Of a DNA stretch of 64,000 bases, positions 8,437 to 18,300 are shown piece by piece (position 1 is the stretch's first letter; every line of letters starts with the position of its first letter). Below the pieces are notes generated by a model that saw only the letters and a program-made list of their open reading frames with translations, did not search any database and had not been told where the DNA came from. Origin of the DNA: VXPQ01 sp965116435 (GTDB taxonomy: Bacteria > Bacteroidota > Rhodothermia > Rhodothermales > VXPQ01); contig OZ220686.1 in NCBI GenBank assembly GCA_965116435.1, positions 62,001 to 126,000 on the forward strand, given 5' to 3'. A program made the position numbers and the translations under genes.

Positions 8437-8602
8437 AAAGGGTCCGACAGGATGCATTGCGACAGGAACGCCCGCCATAGAAACGCCTTGCCAGCCTGTC
8501 GGCTCCGCATAAAAGCGGGCGTTGCAAACTTGTTACATTGTACGGGATTTTCGCGGACGTAATTAAGAGCATCCTTACGCGCGTACTCAGCGTATCCTGC
8601 AT

Positions 8603-10117
8603 GTGATCGTTGCCAAAGGGACCCATATCGCCTGCCTTGTTGATACGGCGCCGGATTTTGCGACGCGGGCAAGGTACGCCCTGCGGACGCTCCTCGCGCC
8701 GTTGGGGCTGGAGCCGCGCTGGGTCGAAGCCGATGCGTCTGCCCGCGCTTCTACACATACGTCTGCCGATGCGTCTGCGCAGATGTCTGACCATACGTCC
8801 GTTTATATGTCTGCCGATGCGGTCTCCGCCGATGCGCCGCTCATTTATTACGGTCCGGCGGGGACGGCGCCGACGCATCCCCACGTCATTTCGTGGGCGC
8901 ATGCGCCGGGCGCGGCGGTTTTCCTGGCGGGCGACGTTCCTTTTCGGGCGCATGCGGCTTCGACGTGCGAGATGGACGGGCGGCGCGTTCCGGTATGTTT
9001 CGCCGACGAAACCGGGCGCCCGGACCTGATTGCGTCCGCGTTTTTGTGGCTGAGCGGATGGCAGGAGCGGGCCGTAGCGCGGCGGGACGAGCACGGGCGG
9101 GTTCCCTTTGCAGATTCGTTGCCGGCGCTGTTTGATGCGGTTCGGTTTCCCATGGCGGATGCGTATCGCGCCCTGTTGGCCGAACAGCTCCGGGCAGGGG
9201 GCGTCCCGGTTTCGCCGCGCCGCTGGGCGGGCCGCGATTGGGCGTTTTGCGCCACCCACGACGTGGATTACGGGAGAAAATGGCGTCCCGGGATTCTGTA
9301 TCGGGAGGGCGTGCAGTATTTCGCGCAGAATCGCCGGGGGGTGGCTTTTCGGGCGCGTTGCGGGCGTTTGGGGCGCGTAGGTCGCCAGCTGCTCGCGGGC
9401 GATCCGTTTTTGCGCGCGATGCGGGAGATTCCGGGCGCAGTGGCTGCGCGGGGCGGCACGGCTACGTTCTTCGTGAAAGCGGGGGCGGGCCATCCCCGGG
9501 ACACCCGGTATCGCCTCGGTTCGTCCTTTTTGAAAAACTGGATGCGCCGGGTGGCCGAGCAGGATTTCGAGATTGGATTGCATCCCTCGTACCGGGCCAT
9601 TGACGAGCCGGACCGCTTTGCGCGCGAAACGAAGCGCTTGGGGCAAGCGCTCAGGCGGGTCGCCACGCCGCCGCCCGTATCGGTCCGGCAGCATTACCTT
9701 CGGTTCGATCCGGCGTCCACACCCCGGCTGCAGGCGGCGAACGGCTTTCGCATAGACAGTACGCTGGGGTTTTCGGAGCAAGAGGGATTCCGGCGTGGCA
9801 CATGCCTGCCGTTTCAACTGTACGACCTGGAGGCGGATTGCCCGCTGGATGTGTGGGAGATGCCGCTTGCGGCCATGGACGCGACCCTGTTCACGCACCG
9901 CAACCTGGATGCCGAGGCGGCGATCCAGTCTGCCTTCGACCTGATGGCGACCTGCCGGCGGTATGGCGGCGCCTTCGTGGGCTTATGGCATCCCGTGCTG
10001 GGGGACGAGATCGACTTTCCGGGATGGAACAGGCACTTTCTGGCGACGCTGGACGAAGCGCGGCGGCACAACGCCTGTATAATGGGCCTGGCGCAGGCGC
10101 TGGGGAGTTGGGGGTGA
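8603..10117 (+). CDS. Polysaccharide deacetylase (NodB-fold) family protein
   Basis: The 504-residue protein has the NodB metal motifs FCATHDVDYG (HDVD at 219-222) and IGLHPSY (His of motif 2), followed by a TIM-barrel-like C-terminal half. The architecture matches the Bacteroidota group with a DUF7033-like N-domain fused to a polysaccharide deacetylase, often found in cell-wall or exopolysaccharide contexts. There is no signal peptide, so it is probably cytoplasmic. The start is GTG at 8603. Residues 45-78 are a low-complexity Ala/Ser/Thr/Asp stretch (SADASAQMSDHTS) that looks like a recent tandem expansion. The final residues (GLAQALGSWG) suggest an intact C-terminus. Confidence 0.82.
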   Translation: MIVAKGTHIACLVDTAPDFATRARYALRTLLAPLGLEPRWVEADASARASTHTSADASAQMSDHTSVYMSADAVSADAPLIYYGPAGTAPTHPHVISWAHAPGAAVFLAGDVPFRAHAASTCEMDGRRVPVCFADETGRPDLIASAFLWLSGWQERAVARRDEHGRVPFADSLPALFDAVRFPMADAYRALLAEQLRAGGVPVSPRRWAGRDWAFCATHDVDYGRKWRPGILYREGVQYFAQNRRGVAFRARCGRLGRVGRQLLAGDPFLRAMREIPGAVAARGGTATFFVKAGAGHPRDTRYRLGSSFLKNWMRRVAEQDFEIGLHPSYRAIDEPDRFARETKRLGQALRRVATPPPVSVRQHYLRFDPASTPRLQAANGFRIDSTLGFSEQEGFRRGTCLPFQLYDLEADCPLDVWEMPLAAMDATLFTHRNLDAEAAIQSAFDLMATCRRYGGAFVGLWHPVLGDEIDFPGWNRHFLATLDEARRHNACIMGLAQALGSWG

Positions 10118-10602
10118 TGGGGTTTGGGGCGCCGCAAGCACAGATTCGGATAGGGTGTACTACACGCTTTCCGCCCCAACGGTTCCCTGTTTTCGCAAAA
10201 ATAATCCCGAAAAATCGCCCAATTCAGTCGAGTAAACTTAAGTTTTTTAAGTTCGAAATTTTCGACCCTTACTTTTTTAACCAGCCTTTCCGCAGCATTG
10301 CCGCGACCCTGTTTTTTGCCTTGTGGTTGCCCGCCGGCAACGCACCCGGCGCCACCCTCGCCGCCACAACGACCGCCCCAACCGTCCCCCGAAGCATGAA
10401 CGGAACCGATGCGCACGAACCCCGTAGGGTATGCATCCCGGGATGCGCATCTGTCTCATGTTTGCTGGCAGGAGACGTTTTCCCGTGATTCCTTTTGTAC
10501 GATGGCGCTTGCCGTAAAATATTGTGAGCCTGTCCCCCGAAAAAGTGAAACAGCGTCTGACCGGGGAACCTGAAAAAACCATGGTTCCTGCGGTGAAATG
10601 GT
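10118..10602. other. Intergenic leader of paralogue 2, shared with paralogue 3
   Basis: There is no gene in these ~485 bases. From about 10381 the sequence is clearly homologous to 15160-15380: common blocks are 'ggaaccgatgcgc', 'gaaccccgtagg', 'ttgccgtaaaatat' and 'cctgaaaaaac'. It is therefore a duplicated 5' regulatory region. A short frame starting at GTG 10524 runs to the G tract and has a relative in the other copy (ATG 15301). Confidence 0.7.
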
Positions 10603-10614
10603 GGGGGGGGGGGG
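10603..10614 (+). repeat. G12 homopolymer immediately before the start of paralogue 2
   Basis: Twelve G lie directly against ATG 10615, in the position of the ribosome-binding site. An upstream open frame (GTG 10524) enters the tract one base out of frame with the gene; loss of one G would fuse the two frames. An identical arrangement occurs at 15383-15394. Confidence 0.9.
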
Positions 10615-13600
10615 ATGAAACCGCCCCGCCTACTCCTTGTGGCGCTGTTGTGTCCGTTGCTGTTCGCCGTCCTTCCGCACGAGGCCGCCGCGCAAATCCC
10701 CACCGTCAGAGTCTTTGCCGACGCTTGCATAATCACCGAAGGCGAGACGGCAACCTACACCCTCACGGCGGACCCTGCGCCCACCGCGGATCTGCAGGTG
10801 GACTTCAAGGCTTTTATTTCGGGCGTCGGAAGCGTGATAGCCGTTCCTGGAGACCTTGGCACTAAGTCGGTGACGATTTCCGCCAACCAGACCACGGCGA
10901 CATACGCCGTGCGGACGCGGAACGACTCGGTAATCAGGAAGCCCGATCAGATCAAGTTGTATGTGAATGACAGGGAGGACCGCGAGCCCAACCCCTACAG
11001 AATACTTGGCGGGCAATTGGGAAGATGGAGCGCAATTACCCATGTCCTGGATAAGGCCAGCCCGCCGCTTGCGACGTTTGTGTGTTCCTTCTCGATCGTG
11101 CCGGAGGACGCAGGCGTACAGAATGTGACGGTGAAACTGACTTCGCCTGCGCCGTCGTCGGGGGTTGTGGTGAATTATTCGGTGGACGGCGAAAGCACGG
11201 CGACGTCGGGGGATGATTTTGTGGCGCTCTCGGGTTCGGTTCAGGCGCCGGCGGGCGCGACGAGCGTGGATATCCCGGTGTCCATCATCCACGACGCCCT
11301 GGACGAGTCCCAGGAAACGGTGATTCTGACGCTGACCGGCGCCTCGGGGTATACGTTAGGTCCGCAGGAAAAGTATAAGATGTATATAGAGGACAGAGCC
11401 CCTCCTCCGCTGGCCGTCGTGCGTTTTGCGGAGGGATCGTCGCGCGCAGCGGAGGACGCGGGCGTACAGAATGTGAGGGTGAATTTGTCTCCGGCGCCGT
11501 CGTCGGGGGTCGCGGTGAAGTATACGGTGAGCGGCACGGCGACGTCGGGGGATGATTTTACGGCGCTTTCGGGTTCGGTTCAGGTGGCTGCGGGCGCGAC
11601 GAGCGTGGATATTCCGGTTTCGATCATCGACGATGCGCTGCAAGAGCGCGACGAGACGGTGATTCTGAGGCTGAAACCTGCTACGGGCTATGCGGTAGGC
11701 GCACCGAACGTTCATAGGCTCACGGTGGAGGACAACGATACGCCAGAGGCGAGCTTTGCGGGGGGGGGGGTCGTCGCGCGCGGCGGAGGACGCGGGCGTA
11801 CAGAATGTGAAGGTGAACTTGTCTCCGGCGCCGTCGTCGGGGGTCGCGGTGAAGTATACGGTGCGCGGCACGGCGACGTCGGGGGATGATTTTATGGCGC
11901 TTTCGGGTTCGGTTCAGGTGGCGGCGGGCGCGACGAGCGTGGATATTCCGGTTTCGATCCTCGACGACACGCTGGACGAGCGCGACGAGACGGTGATTCT
12001 GAGGCTGAGGTCCGCTGCGGGCTATGCGGTGGGCGCGCGGAAGGTTCATACGCTCACGATCACGGACAACGATACGCCGGAGATCAGCATTACAGGCGGC
12101 CCGGCGGTGACGGAGGGCGAGGATGCTTCGTTCACGCTGACGGCGTCGCCTGCTCCGTTTGCAGACCTGTCGGTGAAGGTAACGGTGGCCGAAAGCGGTG
12201 CGTTTGCGTTATCGGGCGAGATCGGCGTGCGTACGGTGAAGGTGGGCGCGAGCGGGACGGCGGCGTTCACGGTTTCGACGATGGACGACAGCGTGGACGA
12301 GGCGAACGGCTCGGTGACGGCGACGGTTGGCGGCGGTTCGGGGTATGCGGTAGCCCATTCGCCCGCGAACAGCGCGACAGTGGTGGTAGTGGACAACGAT
12401 ACGCCAGAGGCGATCTTTGCGGTGAATGTGTCGAGCGCGGCGGAGGGCGCGGGCGTACGGAACGTGAGGGTGAATTTGTCTCCGGCGCCGCATGCCCCCT
12501 TATCGCTTGCCTATTTGGTGGGCGGCACGGCGACTTCGGGGGATGATTTTGGGGCGCTTTCGGGTTCGGTTCAGGTGGCGGCGGGCGCGACGAGCGTGAA
12601 CATCCCGGTCGCGATCCTCGACGACGTGCTGGACGAGCGCAACGAGACGGTGATGCTGACGCTGAAGTCCGCTGCGGACTATGCGGTGGGCGCGCAGAAG
12701 GTGCATACGCTCACGATCACGGACAACGATACGCCGGAGATCAGCATTACGGGCGGCCCGGCGGTGACGGAGGGGGAGGACGCTTCGTTTACGCTGACGG
12801 CTTCGCCTGCTCCGTTCGAAGACGTGTCGGTGAAGGTGACGGTGGCCGAGAACGGCTTGTTCGCTGCGCAGGGAGAGCTCGGCGTACGGCAGGTGACCGT
12901 AGGCGCGAGCGGGACGGCGATGTTCGCGGTTTTGACGACGGACGACAGCGCACACGAGGCGAACGGCTCGGTGACGGCAACGGTCGAGAGCGGGTCGGGG
13001 TACGCGGTGGCCCGTTCGCCGGCGAACAGCGCACCAGTAGCGGTGAACGACAACGACAGCCCTCCGCCGCCGGATCCTGTGGTCAGCATTTCGAGCGGCC
13101 CGGCGGTGACAGAGGGCGAGGATGCTTCGTTCGTATTGACGGCTTCGCCTGCTCCGGTCTCAGACCTGTCGGTGCATGTGACGGTGGCCGAGAACGGCTT
13201 GTTTGCTGCGCAGGGAGAGTTCGGTGCGCGGCAAGTGACCGTAGGTGCGAGCGGGACGGCGACGTTCGCGGTTTCGACGACGGATGACAGCGAGGACGAG
13301 GCGAACGGCTCGGTGACGGCGACGGTCGCGAGCGGTTCGGGATATGCGGCGGCCAGTTCGCCGGCGAACAGCGCGGCGGTGGCGGTGCGCGACAACGACA
13401 ACCCCCCGCCGCCGGTGGTTCCGCCTCCGACCCAGCCGCCTCCAACTCAGCCGCCACCAACCCAGCCGCCCGTATCGTCTATTTCGGTAAGATTGTCGGT
13501 TTCGCCGAATCCGGTGGGCGAGGACGCCTCGGCGACCGTAACGGCTATGCTTTCCGCCGCGCTCGACGCCGCCGTGACGATACCGCTGGTGCTTACGGCG

Positions 13601-14125
13601 GGCACGGCGGAGGCAGGCGACTACGGCGCGTTGGCCTCCATTACGATAGCGGCGCACGAGCCCAGCGGGTCGGGCGTGATCGCCATGGTCCCGGACCTCG
13701 ATCTGGAGGACGAGACGTTCACGGTGGCGCTGGGGGCCTTGCCGACGGTCGTTGCGGCGGGGTCTCCGGGGTCGGTCGAAGTAACCATCGCAGACTACAC
13801 ACAGGTGGTCGTTACCGAAGACATTTCGACCTCAGCGGAGCATGCCGGCGACGAACTGCCGACGGCCTTTGCGCTGGATCAGAATTATCCGAACCCCTTC
13901 AATCCGGTGACGACGATCGGGTTTTCGCTGGCGAAGGCGCAGCGCGTCGCGCTGACGGTCTACGACATGCTGGGGCAGGAGGTGCGCGTGTTGCTCGACG
14001 GTGCGCATCCGGCGGGCCGCTATCGCATTCCGTTCGACGCGTCGGACCTTGCGAGCGGGACGTATCTGTACGTTCTGCGGACCGAACAACAGACGGCCGT
14101 CAAGACCATGGCGCTCCTCAAGTAG
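10615..14125 (+). CDS. Calx-beta repeat T9SS surface protein, frameshifted at a G11 tract (paralogue 2)
   Basis: This is a secreted surface protein with the signal peptide MKPPRLLLVALLCPLLFAVL and cleavage near AAAQ. About nine beta-sandwich repeats alternate between two types ('A-FAEGSSRAAEDAGVQNV' and 'EISITGGPAVTEGEDASF'). A Pro-rich linker with three PPPTQ units and a T9SS tail ending TMALLK follow. The frame is broken at the start of the fourth repeat. G11 (11760-11770) stands where the related sequence reads gcggaggga, and the first frame stops at 11889 while the rest is open from 11756 to 14125. The total of 3511 nt is one base more than a multiple of three, so loss of one G restores a protein of about 1169 residues. 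Slipped-strand phase variation is the favoured explanation; homopolymer sequencing error is the alternative. Confidence 0.85.
11760..11770 (+). repeat. Intragenic G11 tract (putative contingency locus)
   Basis: Eleven G occur in the coding region of paralogue 2 at a repeat boundary. In frame the tract would need 7, 10 or 13 G. The homologous position in paralogue 3 (around 17230) has no tract, so it arose after the duplication. Confidence 0.9.
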
Positions 14126-14248
14126 GACGCCCCACGCATCGCACCCTCTGCGCTTCGCACGCCGACGCAAAGCTTGGATGATGGGCCCGGCGCCGGCCCA
14201 CGGGGAATTGGGAATAGAAACTGTGGAACAATATTCCGGGATATTCGC

Positions 14249-14293
14249 TTAAGGATGCTATGATTAAGTCCGCGAAGATCAGTGCATCCTTAA
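14249..14293 (+). repeat. Dispersed hairpin repeat, copy E
   Basis: Arms TTAAGGATGC (14249-14258) and GCATCCTTAA (14284-14293) are perfect inverted repeats, with a further inner TGAT/ATCA pairing. The core (aaggatgctatgattaag) is a relative of copies at 27014, 35684, 44315, 44515, 58172 and 58806. It lies downstream of paralogue 2 and just before the NYN gene. Confidence 0.75.
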
Positions 14294-14345
14294 TGCCCCT
14301 CCCTTAAGAGACATGGATTTTCAACGCTAACACGGAGAATCGGCG

Positions 14346-14972
14346 ATGGAAAAGGTTTTCATCTACTGGGACAATTCGAATATCTTTATCGGTGCTCGAA
14401 CCGAAGCAGAGGAACGAGAGGGATTCGCTGCACGGCATCGTGTCCGTATAAATTTCAAGGGCATGATGCGGTTGGCGCATGCCGAGCGCCCGGTAGAAAA
14501 GGCCATTGCTGCCGGTTCCGTTCCTCCAGAACTGCATGCGTTGTGGAATCGGCTGAGCGCAGAGGGCGTAAAAATTGAGTTGTTCGACCGGGGCGCGATC
14601 GAACGTGGCGAGCAGCAGACGCCTGATCGGGTTTTGCAGTTGCAGATGCTGCGCGATTTCGCCGATTATAACGGCGACCCCGGCATCGTCGTCCTTCTTA
14701 CTGGCGACGGCCAGGGTTTCTATGACGGAGCGGGGTTTCACGCGGACCTTGAACGAATGCATCGACGCGGATGGCGGGTGGAGGTCCTTTCCTGGGCTCA
14801 ATCGTGCAACCGGCGAATGCGCCAGTGGGTAGAGGAACATGGTATATTCGTGCCGCTCGACGACTACTACGAGGCCGTTACGTTCCTGCAACCGTCCAGC
14901 GCCGATTATCCCGGCGCAGACGCCCGTTACGAAGCCGAACTGGATTTGTCGCGGCGCCCCATGGCTACATAG
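14346..14972 (+). CDS. NYN-domain (PIN-like) protein, LabA/DUF88 family
   Basis: The 208-residue protein opens with VFIYWDNSNIFIG, the first acidic motif of NYN ribonucleases (D9-N10-S11). It continues to a second motif region LLTGDGQGFYDGAGF, equivalent to 'SGDSDF' in LabA-type proteins, and then to WAQSCNRRMRQWVEE. The family is predicted to act as metal-dependent RNases. No partner domain is present. It stands between two large Calx-beta paralogues and is separated from paralogue 2 by a hairpin repeat, so it is probably expressed on its own. The second motif has Gln where many relatives have Ser/Asp, so catalytic activity is not certain. Confidence 0.8.
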   Translation: MEKVFIYWDNSNIFIGARTEAEEREGFAARHRVRINFKGMMRLAHAERPVEKAIAAGSVPPELHALWNRLSAEGVKIELFDRGAIERGEQQTPDRVLQLQMLRDFADYNGDPGIVVLLTGDGQGFYDGAGFHADLERMHRRGWRVEVLSWAQSCNRRMRQWVEEHGIFVPLDDYYEAVTFLQPSSADYPGADARYEAELDLSRRPMAT

Positions 14973-15382
14973 AACAGATCGATTACTGGCTTGGACGGCT
15001 TTTGACGGCGGGGTTCGTGGGGTTGGCCGGGATTCATGCATGGCGACGAGGGTTGCGCTGGGTGCGTTGCCGGCAATGTGTTCGGGAGCAAACGTCGGAC
15101 GTGTTCGGTCGAGAAAATCCGGTCAACCTTATTTTTTTAACCGTAAAATATGTTGAATCTGCCCCCTCCCCCGAAGCCCGAGCGGAACCGATGCGCGTGA
15201 ACCCCGTAGGATGTGCTGTTTAGGACGCGCAATCTGTCTCGTGTTTGCTGCAGATTCCGTTTTTCAGTGTTCCTTTTGTAGGATGTGCTTGCCGTAAAAT
15301 ATGTTGAATCTGTCCCTCGAAGAAGTAAAACAGCACCTCACCCGGGAGTCTGAAAAAACTATAGTTCCTCAGCCGAAATGGT
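14973..15382. other. Intergenic leader of paralogue 3
   Basis: About 410 bases without a convincing gene. A short direct repeat around 'ccgtaaaatatgttgaatct' occurs at about 15143 and 15291. The region from 15160 onward matches the leader of paralogue 2. A short frame from ATG 15301 runs into the G12 tract. Confidence 0.65.
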
Positions 15383-15394
15383 GGGGGGGGGGGG
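15383..15394 (+). repeat. G12 homopolymer immediately before the start of paralogue 3
   Basis: Twelve G abut ATG 15395 exactly as in paralogue 2, and the tract takes the place of the ribosome-binding site. The upstream frame from ATG 15301 is again one base out of phase, so G11 would fuse it to the gene. Confidence 0.9.
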
Positions 15395-18300
15395 ATGAAA
15401 CCGACCCGCCTGCTCTTTGTGACGCTGTTGTGTCCGTTGCTGTTCGCCGCCCTTCCGCGCGAGGCCGCCGCGCAAGTCCCCATCCCCACCGTCAGAGTCT
15501 TTGCCGACGCCTGCATGATCACCGAAGGCGAGACGGTAACCTATACCTTCACGGCGGACCCTGCGCCCACCGCGGATATGCAGGTGGACTTCGGTGTTGC
15601 TATTCCGGGCCCTGCAAGTGGGATAGCCTTTCCCGGAGACTTGGGCAATAAGAAGTCGGTGACGATTTCCGCCAACCAGACCACAGCGACATACGTCGTG
15701 CGGACGCGGAGCTTCTCGGTACTTGAGGATATCAATGTGCTCGAGATGACTCTGCACGATATGGAAAACCGCCAGACCAACCCCTACAGAACGATTGGCG
15801 GGACATTTGGACGATGGAGCACGATTATCCTTATCCTGGATACGGATATACGTTTCCCGGTCGCGACGTTTGCGTGCGCTTGGGCGATCGTGCCGGAGGA
15901 CGTAGGTGTACAGAACGTGGAGGTGAAACTGAGTTCGCCCGCGCCGTCGTCGGGAGTTGCGGTGAACTATTCAGTGGGCGGTACGGCGATGTCGGGGGAG
16001 GATTTTGTGGCGCTTTCGGGTTCGGTTCAGGCGCCGGCGGGCGCGAAGAGCGTGGATATCCCGGTGTCCATCATCCACGATGCCCTGGACGAGTCCCAGG
16101 AAACGGTGATTCTGACGCTGACCGGCGTCGCGGGGTATACGACGTCACGGGAGGATACCCGCCCCGTGCATACGATATATATAGAGGACGTGGAGGAACC
16201 GCCCCCGCCTCCGCCGGCCGTCGTGCGTTTTGCAGAGGCTTTGTCGTGGGCGGAGGAGGGTGTGGGCGTAAAGAATGTGAGGTTGAACTTGTCTCCGGCG
16301 CCGTCGTCGGGGATTGCGGTGAAGTATGCGGTGGGCAGCCAAAGCACGGCGACGTCGGGGGAGGATTTTGAGGCGCTTTCGGGTTCGGTTCAGGTGGCTG
16401 CGGGCGCGACGAGCGTGGATATCCCGGTGACGATCATCGACGACGCGCTGGACGAGCGCACCGAGGATTTGTTTCTGCGGCTGGAGCCTCATGCGGACTA
16501 TGAGATAGACTCCTACAAGAACAATCATAGGCTCAAGGTGACGGACAACGATACGCCAAAGGCGAGCTTTGTGGTGAATTCGTCGAGCGCGGCGGAGGAC
16601 GCGGGCGTACGGAATGTGAGGGTGAATTTGTCTCCGGCGCCGTGGTGGGCGGTGAAGGTGAAGTATTCGGTAGGCGGCACGGCGACGTCGGGGGATGATT
16701 TTACGGCGCTTTCGGGTTCGGTTCAGGCGTCGCCGGGCGCGACGAGCGTGGATATTCCGGTGCCCATCATCAATGACTCGCTGTACGAGGGCGCCGAGAC
16801 GGTGGTGCTGACGCTGAAGCCCGCGCTGGGCTATGCGGTGGGCGCGCAGAAGGTTCATACGCTCACGATCACGGACAACGATACGCCGGAGATCAGCATT
16901 ACTACGGGCGCCCCGGCGGTGACGGAGGGAGAGGATGCTTCGTTCACGCTGACGGCGTCGCCTGCTCCGTTCGCAGACCTGTCGGTAAAGGTAACGGTGG
17001 CCGAAAGCGGCGCGTTCGCATCATCGGACGAGATCGGCGTGCGTACGGTGAAGGTGGGCGCGAGCGGTACGGCGGCGTTCACGGTTTCGACGACGGACGA
17101 CAGCGTGGACGAGGCGAACGGCTCGGTGACGGCGACGGTCGGTAGCGGTTCGGGGTATGCGGCGGCCCGTTCGCCCACGAACAGCGCGACGGTGGCGGTG
17201 GAGGACAATGATACGCCAGAGGCGAGCTTTGCGGAGGGATCGTCGGGCGCGGCGGAGGACGCGGGCGTATGGAACGTGCGGGTGAATTTGTCTCCGGCGC
17301 CGCATGCCCCCTTATCGCTTGCCTATTCGGTGGGCGGCACGGCGACTTCGGGGGATGATTTTCGGGCGCTTTCGGGTTCGGTTCAGGTGGCGGTGGGCGC
17401 GACGAGCGTGAACATCCCGGTGCCCATCCTTGACGACGCGCTGGACGAGCGCGACGAGACGGTGATGTTGACGCTGAAGCCCGCTGCGGGCTATGCGGTG
17501 GGTGCGCAGAAGGTTCATACCCTCACGATCACGGACAACGATACGCCGGAGATCAGCATTACGGGCGGCCCGGTGGTGACGGAGGGGGAGGACGCTTCGT
17601 TTACGCTGACGGCTTCGCCTGCTCCGTTTGCAGACCTGTCGGTGAAGGTGACGGTGGCCGAGAACGGCTCGTTCGTTATGCAGGGAGAGATCGGCGTACG
17701 GCAGGTGACCGTAGGCGCGAGCGGGATGGCGACGTTCACGGTTTCGACGACGGACGATAGCGAGGAGGAGGCGAACGGCTCGGTGACGGCGACGGTTGAG
17801 AGCGGGTCGGGGTACACAGCGGCCCGTCCGCCGGCGCACAGCGCGGCGGTGGTGGTGAACGACAACGACAGTCCTCCGCCGACGGATCCTGTGGTCAGCA
17901 TTACGAGCGGCCCGGCGGTGACGGAGGGGGAGGATGCTTCGTTCGTATTGACGGCTTCGCCTGCTCCGGTCGCAGACCTGTCGGTGCACGTGACAGTGGC
18001 GGAGAATGGCTTGTTTGCTGCGCCGGGAGAGCTCGGCATGAAGCAGGTGACCGTAGGCGCAAGCGGGACGGCGACGTTCGCGGTTTCGACGACGGATGAC
18101 AGCGAGGACGAGGCGAACGGCTCGGTAACGGCGACGGTCGAGAGCGGTTCGGGATATGCGGCGGCCAGTCTGCCGGCGCACAGCGCGGCGGTGGTGGTGC
18201 GCGACAACGACAGCCCGCCGTCGACGGATCCTGTGGTCAGCATTTCGAGCGGTCCGGCGGTGACGGAGGGCGAGGCCGCGTCGTTCGTGTTGACGGCTTC

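Noticed and set aside
10524..10865. 113-codon frame across the start of paralogue 2 as an independent gene
   Set aside because: After the G tract it is an out-of-frame shadow of the signal-peptide region; only the short leader before the tract is worth testing.
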